Source of the DNA: Gloeobacterales cyanobacterium ES-bin-313
GTDB lineage: Bacteria > Cyanobacteriota > Cyanobacteriia > Gloeobacterales > Gloeobacteraceae
NCBI GenBank assembly: GCA_014379585.1
Contig: JACMLN010000034.1
Location: 1 to 47,573 of the forward strand
DNA length: 47,573 nucleotides
Direction: 5' to 3'
Position 1 is the stretch's first letter; the number at the start of each line of letters is the position of its first letter. Positions 26,550 to 33,853 of the stretch are shown here, one piece after another. Position numbers and translations under genes: made by a program. A model generated the notes under the pieces. That model saw only the letters and a program-made list of their open reading frames with translations. It made no database searches and was not told the DNA's origin.

Positions 26550-27605
26550 ATGCACAAAAGTTTCCTGATCATTAGCCTATTGCTGCTTATCCCTCTGGGT
26601 GTTTCCGCCCAGACCACTTCTCCCCAGGCTGTCGCAAAGTCTGTACCTGCGTTTGATCTCACGGCAACTCAAGAAGGGTACTTGCTCGGCCCTGGGGATC
26701 GGATCAACATCAAAGTTTTTGGGGCGGACGAATTTAGTGGCCCGCAACTCGTTTTGCCCGATGGCACGATTACTTTGCCTTTGGTGGGAACAATCGTTGC
26801 CTCGAACCGGACACTGGTGGATCTCAGCAGCGATCTCGAACGTCGATTAGCCGGGTTTGTCAAAAAGCCTCGTGTCGCGCTTCGCGTTGATGCACTCCGT
26901 CCTCTGCGAATCACCGTCTCTGGCGAAGTGCTTCAGCCGGGGCCAAGACAACTCCAAAGCCTCGTGACAGGCGTGGGGACAGCGGGTGGTAATTCCCTGC
27001 CAACTGTCACTTCTGCTGTTGTTCAAGCGGGTGGAGTGAATAACCAGGCTGATGTCAGCAAAATCATTCTGACCCGTCGCCTTTCTAACGGGCAGTCAGT
27101 CGAACGCCGCGTCGACCTTTGGAAGGCCATCCAAGAGGGCAAAATCGAAGAGGATCTTTTCTTAAAAGATGGTGATGCCATTTTTGTCCCCCGCCGTGAT
27201 GCTGACAGTCCTGTGGATGTTCGGGTACTGGCGAGAACAACCCTGGCACCGGGCAGAATTCGAGTACGGGTATTTGGCGAGGTGAATCGCTCCAGTAGTT
27301 TCGACTTAGATGCCCGTTCTACAGTGGTGGATGCGATCGCCTCAGCCGGAGGGATGACGAACTTGGCTGCTCCAGACAATGTCGAAGTTGTAAGCCTAGA
27401 GCCAGATGGACGGGTCGTCAACCGCTTGGTCGATGTCAACAAAGCCATTCAAGGGGATAGTGGCCAAAATCCACTGCTCAAAGACCAAGACGCGGTGATC
27501 GTGCGGCGGAGCTTGGGAGGTGATTTAATTAACGGTCTCAACGTCTTCACAGGTCCAGCGAGCACAATTGCAAACCTGTTCTTTATTTTCCGTAATTTCC
27601 GCTAG
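26550..27605 (+). CDS. Polysaccharide export protein (Wza/GumB-like, SLBB domains)
   Basis: A 351-residue exported protein with a signal peptide at residues 1-20 (ending GVSAQ); no lipobox Cys is seen. A Poly_export domain follows (GYLLGPGDRINIKVFGADEFSGPQLVLPDGTITLPLVG). Two SLBB-type domains come next: RPLRITVSGEVLQPG... and RIRVRVFGEVNRSSSFDLDARSTVVDAIASAGGMT. The hydrophobic C-terminus (NVFTGPASTIANLFFIFRNFR) may be the membrane-spanning helix of the outer-membrane pore. In the Wzx/Wzy pathway this protein forms the export channel paired with the Wzc-like kinase at the start of the cluster. It is 48 bp after rfbA and is followed directly by the TPR gene. Confidence 0.92.
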   Translation: MHKSFLIISLLLLIPLGVSAQTTSPQAVAKSVPAFDLTATQEGYLLGPGDRINIKVFGADEFSGPQLVLPDGTITLPLVGTIVASNRTLVDLSSDLERRLAGFVKKPRVALRVDALRPLRITVSGEVLQPGPRQLQSLVTGVGTAGGNSLPTVTSAVVQAGGVNNQADVSKIILTRRLSNGQSVERRVDLWKAIQEGKIEEDLFLKDGDAIFVPRRDADSPVDVRVLARTTLAPGRIRVRVFGEVNRSSSFDLDARSTVVDAIASAGGMTNLAAPDNVEVVSLEPDGRVVNRLVDVNKAIQGDSGQNPLLKDQDAVIVRRSLGGDLINGLNVFTGPASTIANLFFIFRNFR

Positions 27606-28838
27606 GTGCAGAAAGAAGTGTCCCCCAAAAACCTGCTGCTATTCTCTCTACCGCTGATCGGGAGCTTATTTTTTGCGACTCCGCTGATCGCTGCTCCAGT
27701 GGTTGCCCCAAACGACGAGCAAAAAATTCGGGCTGGGTTGGTGACACAACCCAAAGAACCTCGCCTCTGGAACAACTTGGGTGTGACTTTGCGCCGTCAA
27801 GGTCGTCTTCCTGAAGCGATTGCGGCTTACCGTCAAGCAGTGAGCATCGATAGCCGCTACGCCGATGCCTACAGTAACCTCGCCGTCGCTCTTGCCGCCC
27901 TTCAACGCTACCCAGAAGCTTTTCAAGCGATCAATCAAGCCATCAAGCTCAATCGCAGCAATGCCGTCTACCACTTGAACTTGGCGACCATCGACGAAGG
28001 TCTCAAGCGCTACTCCGAAGCGGCCATCGAATACCAAACCTACCTGCAACGGGCCAACGACGCTGCTCCGGTCTACGCCCGCCTTGCGCGCCTTCAAACT
28101 CGACTCGGTCGGCCTGCCCAAGCCCTGATCAGTTGGCAAAAGGCTGTGGATGTCGAGCCGGACAATGGCGAATACCGTCTTGCTTACGGCCAAGCCCTCG
28201 CTGATGCTAGCCAAAATTTTGCAGCGACTGCCCAACTCGAAGCAGCGATTCGCCTGAATGCCATGGATGGACGTGGTTATTTGCTCTTAGGCAATCTCTA
28301 TCTCGAACAAGATCAACCCGATGCCGGAGCTGCAGCGCTGCGGGAGGCGGCACGTCTAGATCCCAATTCAGCCCGCATCCAAAATGATTTGGGTGTGGCA
28401 CTGAGCAATCTTAAATTGGATGACGAAGCCCTAGCGGCACTGCAAAAAGCTGTTGCCCTTGCCCCAAATTATGCCGAAGCCTATAGCAATCTCGGTGTGC
28501 TCCAGCGGCGGCGGGGTAAAATACAGGAAGCAGAAGCTGCTTACAAAAAAGCTCTGGCGATTACAGATAGGCTTCCCCAGTTGTACAACAACCTCGGTGT
28601 TCTCTACCTAGAAACCAATCGGGACAAAGAAGCAGTTGAGCAGTTCGATCAAGCGCTCAAGCGCAATGCCAACTACTGGGAGGCAAGGCGGAACCTTGCC
28701 CTAGTCCTTAGCCGTCAGGGAGATCTCAAAGGAGCAGCTCAGCAACTACAAATAGTCTTGAGTGCATCGATTCCGGCGACGACAGTTGCTGAGGTGCAAG
28801 CGGATCTCAGAAGAATACAAGAGGCAAATACCCGATGA
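27606..28838 (+). CDS. Tetratricopeptide-repeat protein, exported
   Basis: A 410-residue protein beginning with GTG immediately after the stop of the export gene. It has a signal peptide (about 1-29, ending ATPLIAA). The rest is a run of about ten 34-residue TPR units with the usual pattern, for example LWNNLGVTLRRQGRLPEAIAAYRQAVSID, ADAYSNLAVALAALQRYPEA and AEAYSNLGVLQRRRGKIQEAEAAYKKALAI. TPR proteins of this kind act as periplasmic assembly scaffolds in alginate, cellulose and Pel secretion, so a scaffold role for the polysaccharide machine is plausible but inferred. The end overlaps the phosphatase start by 4 nt (ATGA), implying coupled translation. Confidence 0.9.
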   Translation: MQKEVSPKNLLLFSLPLIGSLFFATPLIAAPVVAPNDEQKIRAGLVTQPKEPRLWNNLGVTLRRQGRLPEAIAAYRQAVSIDSRYADAYSNLAVALAALQRYPEAFQAINQAIKLNRSNAVYHLNLATIDEGLKRYSEAAIEYQTYLQRANDAAPVYARLARLQTRLGRPAQALISWQKAVDVEPDNGEYRLAYGQALADASQNFAATAQLEAAIRLNAMDGRGYLLLGNLYLEQDQPDAGAAALREAARLDPNSARIQNDLGVALSNLKLDDEALAALQKAVALAPNYAEAYSNLGVLQRRRGKIQEAEAAYKKALAITDRLPQLYNNLGVLYLETNRDKEAVEQFDQALKRNANYWEARRNLALVLSRQGDLKGAAQQLQIVLSASIPATTVAEVQADLRRIQEANTR

Positions 28839-29635
28839 TCGACTTGCATGTACACTTGGTTCCTGGAGTAGACGATGGTCCTAAGGATCTCGAAACTGCT
28901 CTGGCGCTTGCCCGCCTTGCCTATGCAGGCGGGGTGCGTATTGCAACGTTGACACCGCACCACATGCCCGGTATGTACGAGAATACAGCCGAGCAGATCC
29001 AGGGCTACGTCAAACTGATGCAAGATCACTATGACCGTGAAGGCATCGATATTCATCTGTTGCCCGGTCAAGAAGCATTTCCAGAAGGGGATCTCAAGGA
29101 GCGCTACGAGAATGGCGAGTTGCAGACCCTTGGCGGTGGCGACTATTTGCTGGTGGATCTGCCCCAGCAGGACTGCCCTTACTATATTGAGCAGTTGCTC
29201 TTTAGCCTCCAGGCGAAGGGCTTGATGCCGATCCTTGCCCACCCAGAACGCAACCGTGCTCTACGCCACCACCCAGAGCGCCTCCAAGCGATGATCAATA
29301 CGGGAATGCGGGCAGTTATGAGCGCTGGCAGTTTGCACGGTGCCTTCGGTGTTTCTGCCCAAAAAGCAGCCCAGGAGTTTTTACAGCGTGGTTTGATCCA
29401 ACTGGTTGCTTCTGATGCCCACCATCCCGACGGCCCCGCCTATTTCCCATTACAGAATCGCCCTGTGATCGAAGCGTTGATCGGTGCAGAGCGCACCCGC
29501 GAAGTGATGGAAATCAATCCCCAACGGGTGTTAGATTCCAAAGAAATTCCGGTGACGATCATTCCTTTTGAACTTGCCCAGGCCAAAAAGAAACCGAGTT
29601 TGTGGGCACGCCTTTTTTCTCCTTCGGCGGTCTAA
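28835..29635 (+). CDS. cpsB: PHP-family tyrosine-protein phosphatase (CpsB/YwqE type)
   Basis: A 266-residue PHP-domain metallophosphatase. The metal ligands are evident: DLHVHLVPGVDDGP at residues 3-16, TPHHMPGMYEN, the PGQEAFPEGD Glu, ILAHPERNRAL, and the late SDAHHPDGPAYF. These are the CpsB/Wzb-analogue motifs known from Gram-positive capsule loci. It should dephosphorylate the Tyr tail of the Wzc-like kinase, closing the control cycle for chain length. The gene overlaps the TPR gene by 4 nt, and DUF3007 begins 2 bp after its stop. Many Gram-negative systems use a low-molecular-weight phosphatase here instead. Confidence 0.92.
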   Translation: MIDLHVHLVPGVDDGPKDLETALALARLAYAGGVRIATLTPHHMPGMYENTAEQIQGYVKLMQDHYDREGIDIHLLPGQEAFPEGDLKERYENGELQTLGGGDYLLVDLPQQDCPYYIEQLLFSLQAKGLMPILAHPERNRALRHHPERLQAMINTGMRAVMSAGSLHGAFGVSAQKAAQEFLQRGLIQLVASDAHHPDGPAYFPLQNRPVIEALIGAERTREVMEINPQRVLDSKEIPVTIIPFELAQAKKKPSLWARLFSPSAV

Positions 29636-29637
29636 CC

Positions 29638-29919
29638 ATGCGGCGTATCGATGTCCTCTGGATTGGAGCGGGTCTATTCGTTGCTGGAATTGTTTTCTAC
29701 GCCCTCTTTTCTGCCTTTGGGCTTTCATCGGTTTCAGCCGGTATCTGGTCACAGTTGCTCTTTTTAATCGGACTGATCGCTTGGATCGGCACCTATGTTT
29801 TTCGGGTGACTGGACGCAAAATGACCTACAACACCCAGATGCGCGACTACAAACTCGCCGTACTCCAAAAACAACGCGAAGAGAAAGCGGCCAAAGAAGC
29901 GTCTGAAAAGAAACCCTAA
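29638..29919 (+). CDS. DUF3007-family small membrane protein
   Basis: A 93-residue protein from ATG 29638 (MRRIDVLWIGAGLFVAGIVFYALF). Starts further upstream would overlap the previous gene. It has two membrane helices (about 8-26 and 38-57: GIWSQLLFLIGLIAWIGTYVFRV), followed by the conserved TGRKMTYNTQMRDY segment and a charged coiled C-terminus (LQKQREEKAAKEASEKK). This matches the cyanobacterial/plastid DUF3007 pattern. The function is unknown. The next start overlaps its stop by one base (TAATG). Its place within the polysaccharide operon may be coincidental. Confidence 0.85.
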   Translation: MRRIDVLWIGAGLFVAGIVFYALFSAFGLSSVSAGIWSQLLFLIGLIAWIGTYVFRVTGRKMTYNTQMRDYKLAVLQKQREEKAAKEASEKKP

Positions 29920-31565
29920 TGGCTCGTGGTGCATTCTGGTTGGCTTTAGGCTCGGTATTTTTTACCCTGGAAGCCAGTGCTTCCCCGTTGCCCCCACCGC
30001 TGACGGTCTATGGGAATCAACAACTTGATGCCTACGAAGTTGAAAATCGCTTAGGCATTCAGATCTTGGATGCGCCTGTTGCGGGAAAGCAACCTGTGAA
30101 CTGGTACGGGCGCAGTTCTGAACTATCTGTCAGTTCTCATTCTTTACGGCTTCTTTCTGTCCAAGGTATTCGAGATCTTGTCGGTGGAACCGTTAAGCAG
30201 GACAATACCCAAGCCCTATTTGCTCTGGGTGAAGCCCAACTAGTCAGTATTCAAAGATCGCCAAGTGCAACTGGTGAACGCATCGTTATAAACCTGGATA
30301 AACCAGCCTTCTATCAGGTAATAACCCTTGGCTCAAACTTACAGATCACGGTTCAAGCGAAGTCCGAACTGCCTGCAAATGTTCTTCCACTTGGCCTGAT
30401 TTCTCAAAACACCCCCGCTGGAATTCGCGTAGAGATCGGCGCGAGCAGTCCAGGTTTTTATACGGTCAGTACTCTGGGTAGTCCATCCCGCATTGTGGTT
30501 GACCGCTGGACGACTGGGCGTTCGGATCGCCTTCAAGCCTGGGCTGCGGATCTCGTCTATCACGAATCGCAGCGCTTCTGGGAAGAAAAGCCCCGTCGCA
30601 TTGCCTGGGTCACATTTGCACCGAAAACGCATCGCCTTGGCTTACTCGTCAACGATCCACTGCGCAGTCTGCAACCAGTCAGTGCCATGGCCAATTTACA
30701 AAATGCCTTGGTTGCGGTCAATGGTGGCTTTTTCAATCGAAATACTGCTGAAAGTCTCGGTGTATTGCGAATGAATGGGCAGTGGTTAGGTAGTCCGGTT
30801 CCTGGCCTGAAGCCTCGCGGTGTTCTTGCCTGGTCGGACAAAGGAGATTGGGTCCTCGACCGACTCACCTGGCAGGGCAGTCTTCAGCTTGGGGAACAGA
30901 GTTTTTCACTAGTTGCCCTCAATGACAGCGCTTACGGAAATGGCTTTGGTCTGTTTACGAGTAAAACCTATACCCCGGTCGGTGGTGAATTCGTTGGCAC
31001 TGTTCGCAAGGGTCAATTGGTAAGCATCCGTGAAGGATCTGTTGGGTTGGGGATACTCATTCCTGAGGATGGCTACTTATTGGTTGCTAAACAATCTGCT
31101 ATTCCCATTCTGAAAACGGTAGCTATTGGTGCTTCTGTAGATTTCAAAGTAACCGTATTGCCAGAAAAAATTGCCAACTTTCCAAACTTTATCGGTGCTG
31201 GCCCTTTGCTTTTGCAGGATGGAAAACTGGTTTTAGACCCAAATCTTGAACAGTTTCGCTCGGATGTCCGGGCAGAGGGGGTGGCCCGCACGGCAATTGC
31301 TCGTCGTGGGGATCAAGGTTTTCTCGTCGTCGTTTCCACTGAAGGTAACGCTTCAGGGATGTCCTTGGAATCTTTCAGTCGCTTTTTGCAAACCGAACTT
31401 CAAGTCACAGATGCGCTCAACCTTGACGGTGGTGGCTCCAGCGCTTTATATCTCGGTGGTCATCTTCGAGATCGCAACTCAGGCCGCTTCGAGCGCCCAA
31501 TTGCCAATGGCCTTGGTCTTTGGCCAACCCCTGAGAATCCGCGAGTGAATTCGATTTTGCCCTGA
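29919..31565 (+). CDS. Exported phosphodiester glycosidase (NAGPA-like) family protein
   Basis: A 548-residue protein with a signal peptide (about 1-23, ending EASAS). The N-terminal part is an AMIN-like beta region (about 90-200: VSIQRSPSATGERIVINLDKPAFYQ...). The C-terminal domain (about 230-545) carries NAGPA/DUF2233 signatures: LVAVNGGFFNR, then LQVTDALNLDGGGSSALYLGG with the conserved DGGGSS, and a late PIANGLGLWP. The founding enzyme of the family removes N-acetylglucosamine caps through a phosphodiester, and bacterial members occur in exopolysaccharide clusters. Here it may process or trim the exported polymer; this is inferred from context. It is the last gene of the polysaccharide cluster, 21 bp before repeat copy A. 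Confidence 0.88.
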   Translation: MARGAFWLALGSVFFTLEASASPLPPPLTVYGNQQLDAYEVENRLGIQILDAPVAGKQPVNWYGRSSELSVSSHSLRLLSVQGIRDLVGGTVKQDNTQALFALGEAQLVSIQRSPSATGERIVINLDKPAFYQVITLGSNLQITVQAKSELPANVLPLGLISQNTPAGIRVEIGASSPGFYTVSTLGSPSRIVVDRWTTGRSDRLQAWAADLVYHESQRFWEEKPRRIAWVTFAPKTHRLGLLVNDPLRSLQPVSAMANLQNALVAVNGGFFNRNTAESLGVLRMNGQWLGSPVPGLKPRGVLAWSDKGDWVLDRLTWQGSLQLGEQSFSLVALNDSAYGNGFGLFTSKTYTPVGGEFVGTVRKGQLVSIREGSVGLGILIPEDGYLLVAKQSAIPILKTVAIGASVDFKVTVLPEKIANFPNFIGAGPLLLQDGKLVLDPNLEQFRSDVRAEGVARTAIARRGDQGFLVVVSTEGNASGMSLESFSRFLQTELQVTDALNLDGGGSSALYLGGHLRDRNSGRFERPIANGLGLWPTPENPRVNSILP

Positions 31566-31586
31566 AGATATATGCAGTATTCTATT

Positions 31587-31900
31587 TTGGTGAAAGCGAG
31601 AAATATAGCGAACGGCACCAAAGGGAAGGGGCAGGCCCCTCCCTCTGGACTCCCACCCCGTGGGGGGACAGAAGCCTGTCCCCCCACACCCCCCTCGGCA
31701 ATTGAGTGGCTTGATGCTGAGTGATGCTCGGTTGCGCAGACTTTTTGTCACGTTGCGGACGGGTGCGCAACGACCCAAATCTGTGGACTGGTGGCACGGT
31801 GGGCATAACGCTGCGCGTTCCAGGCTCATGGCGCTACGCGTGGTGGAGCAGAATTGGAGGGGGATTGGGGGAGGTTTGGGTGACCAATGGGAGACGCATT
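31587..31900 (-). repeat. Dispersed hairpin-rich repeat, copy A (reverse orientation)
   Basis: This ~300-bp block is the reverse complement of blocks at about 32690-32999 (copy B) and 46717-47019 (copy C), at high identity over most of its length. It carries a perfect 12-bp hairpin at 31660-31671/31676-31687, a second GGGAAGGGGC/GCCCCTCCC hairpin, and a CGTTGCG/CGCAACG stem. Short frames within it are not genes. The right boundary is fuzzy. It fills most of the gap between the polysaccharide cluster and the lipoprotein gene. Confidence 0.85.
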
Positions 31901-31923
31901 GGGTTTTTATGCCCCAGCCACTT

Positions 31924-31970
31924 ATTCCGATGACGAATTAGTATCACTCATTTCGATGATGAATCAGTAT
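31924..31970. repeat. Two degenerate 21-bp tandem units, 26-bp period
   Basis: Bases 31924-31944 and 31950-31970 differ at three of 21 positions, all C/T changes. They lie just upstream of the lipoprotein gene. Confidence 0.5.
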
Positions 31971-31999
31971 GATATTTGAGCTGCTAGGTGCAAAGATAC

Positions 32000-32548
32000 A
32001 TGCAGAAGAACATTGCACATCAATTCTTAATTCTGCTGTGCTTGCTGATCGTTGTTGGGTGTGGCGATCAAGGCCATCCAAAGGATGATCAAATGCTTGC
32101 CCAGTTTGCAAAACATCGGCTTGAGCTTGAGCAATTAATTCGCATGTTTAAGACTGACAAGGGGCTAGGTCGTGTTGGTTCAGGTTTCACGAGACCTGAC
32201 AACCCTACAATCATTGGTGTTTCTGCGGAGCGGATAGAGAAATATCGCCAACTGTGCTCAGTTGTAGGCGCGGTGAATTGCATTGAGGGGTATGATGCTA
32301 CTTACGATCGGCTATATGGATCTGTCAGTGAAGGCATAACTGAAGAAAAAGTCCCAATATGGATTCATATTTCTGCCAGGGGTCTCTCTATTTCAGGTTC
32401 AGGGAAAGGATTCTTCTATTCCGAAATGCCTCCAAAGTCTCCCTTTAAACTCGTTAAAGATCTAGACCGAATCTCTATCACTAGACCTGCTGGGACTTGG
32501 CTTCGGCACATTGAGGGGCCTTGGTATCTGTATTTCGATGCGATATAG
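32000..32548 (+). CDS. Putative lipoprotein of unknown function
   Basis: About 182 residues from ATG 32000; a GTG at 31988 would add four. The N-terminus is a lipoprotein signal: a positive start, a hydrophobic core FLILLCLLIVVG and a lipobox Cys (VVGC). The mature part begins with a charged helical stretch (DDQMLAQFAKHRLELEQLIRMFKTDKGLGRVG). This is followed by beta-rich sequence with TRPAGTWLRHIEGPWYLYFDA at the end. I do not recognise a family. One spot-checked line is about 40% GC, lower than the surrounding core genes. It stands alone between inverted repeat copies A and B, so it may be cargo of, or have been bracketed by, that repeat. Confidence 0.65.
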   Translation: MQKNIAHQFLILLCLLIVVGCGDQGHPKDDQMLAQFAKHRLELEQLIRMFKTDKGLGRVGSGFTRPDNPTIIGVSAERIEKYRQLCSVVGAVNCIEGYDATYDRLYGSVSEGITEEKVPIWIHISARGLSISGSGKGFFYSEMPPKSPFKLVKDLDRISITRPAGTWLRHIEGPWYLYFDAI

Positions 32549-32559
32549 GCAGTTGATAC

Positions 32560-32662
32560 TAAGTAGGTGACCTTAAATAAACCGAAGATCTTTCTGGAGA
32601 AACCCTCTTCCTGGCAGGATCCTAGGTCATGGATATTCAGGATTTTGAGGGTCACCTACTTA
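32560..32662. repeat. 103-bp element bounded by 13-bp perfect inverted repeats
   Basis: TAAGTAGGTGACC (32560-32572) is exactly complementary to GGTCACCTACTTA (32650-32662). No frame of significance lies inside. It could be a miniature inverted-repeat element or a long-range stem after the lipoprotein gene. Only one copy is seen in this window. Confidence 0.5.
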
Positions 32663-32689
32663 TGACAATCCCAGCGCGCTAGACCCATT

Positions 32690-32999
32690 GGATCCATTCC
32701 ATCGGCACCCAGATCTCCTCCAATCCGTCTCCAATTCCGCTCCACCACGCGTAGCGCCATGAGTCTGGGACGCGCAGCGTCATACCTACCGTGCCACCAG
32801 TCCACAGATTTGGGTCGTTGCGCACCCGTCCGCAACGTGACAAAAAGTCTGCGCAACCGAGCATCACTCAGCATCAAGCCACTAAAGTTGCCAAGGGGGT
32901 GTGGGGGACAGGCTTCTGTCCCCCACGGGGCGGGAGTCCAGAGGGAGGGGCTTGCCCCTTCCCTTTGGTGCCGTTCGCCATATTTAGCGCTTTCACCAA
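32690..32999 (+). repeat. Dispersed hairpin-rich repeat, copy B
   Basis: Direct-orientation copy, nearly identical to the reverse complement of copy A from the Pro-rich-looking CTCC tract to the end TTCACCAA. The central hairpin is 11 bp (32901-32911/32916-32926) with loop GCTT. Together with A it forms an inverted pair about 790 bp apart. It ends 22 bp before the stop of the first nucleotidyltransferase gene. Confidence 0.85.
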
Positions 33000-33021
33000 G
33001 AGCTTAGAAAGTCTATTCCTA

Positions 33022-33810
33022 TCAACCTGATGGTGCAATAGTATGGAAGCGCCCTAGACGAATGCGAAGCAGTAAGTCATTCAATGCTAATTTTCCCGAA
33101 GCCTGATTTGGCAAGTTGCTTTTTTGATGAGCGGCCTCTAATTTCTGACATAAACGCTCATATTCCGAAGCAAAAAAAGTAAGATCTCCTGATTTAAGCT
33201 GTGATTTTTCTGGGCTTGCTAACTTGAGAGCAATCAACTCATCGAGATAATGGAGCTGGAAAACTTGATTGAGTTGCAATAAATTCGCTTCGATCTCTCC
33301 AGTTTGCATCAGATAGATTCCTGTCAGCAGGACTCGAAAGACGTAGAGTAAAGGCTTGACTTTCTGCTCTTTCTCAAAGAATTTCCATTGCGTTTGTGCA
33401 AAGCCCAGATAGTGATGGCTGTGAAAACGAGTAATGCATTGTTTGGCAATGACTTTCAACTCGACATGTTCAGGTGTTGTTTGAAGGATAAGTGGTGAAT
33501 AGAGCTGCTCTAAAACATAGCCATTCTTTTTCAACAGTAGAGAAAAAAACTTATAAACATCGTGAGTGACAAGATCGATCTCCAAACCATCTTCAATGCC
33601 CATGGATTCAACCGTTTCTTGACCAACATCCAAACCAACGATGTCGTTCAAAGGTAAAATGTGTACACCTCTTAGATCATAGTCGGAGTCCGGCGAGGGA
33701 AAACCGTAGAGATGCGCACCGCTCAAGGTCGTAAAGAGCAGCGAAAAGGGATGTTTTTTAACGATCTCTTGAAGGCGCGGATCATTTAGATCGATCTGTA
33801 CAGAAGACAT
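33022..33810 (-). CDS. Nucleotidyltransferase of the YcgL-like (COG3541-type) family, short member
   Basis: About 262 residues from ATG 33810; the frame is open upstream but the extra residues overlap the divergent gene. The pol-beta-type catalytic motif is clear: LSGAHLYGFPSPDSDYDLRGV, with Ser30-Gly31 and the metal-binding Asp43 and Asp45. The third acid is probably Asp79 in LEIDLVTHDVYKFF. A helical C-terminal region (TRFHSHHYLGFAQTQWKFFEKEQKVKPLLYVFRVLLTGIYLMQTG) follows. Its substrate is unknown; relatives occur in bacteria and large phages. A spot-checked line is about 35% GC, well below the neighbours, which suggests transfer. It is divergent from a related gene. Confidence 0.8.
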   Translation of the reverse strand: MSSVQIDLNDPRLQEIVKKHPFSLLFTTLSGAHLYGFPSPDSDYDLRGVHILPLNDIVGLDVGQETVESMGIEDGLEIDLVTHDVYKFFSLLLKKNGYVLEQLYSPLILQTTPEHVELKVIAKQCITRFHSHHYLGFAQTQWKFFEKEQKVKPLLYVFRVLLTGIYLMQTGEIEANLLQLNQVFQLHYLDELIALKLASPEKSQLKSGDLTFFASEYERLCQKLEAAHQKSNLPNQASGKLALNDLLLRIRLGRFHTIAPSG

Positions 33811-33853
33811 GTTGGTTATGCTGGGGAAACTGAGTTTTAGCATAGCAACCCCC

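Noticed and set aside
27666-28235. Long minus-strand frame (189 codons) opposite the TPR gene
   Set aside because: Antisense shadow caused by the regular TPR codon pattern.
31587-32999. Copies A and B as ends of a classical composite transposon
   Set aside because: No transposase frame in or between the copies and no target-site duplication could be seen at their edges.
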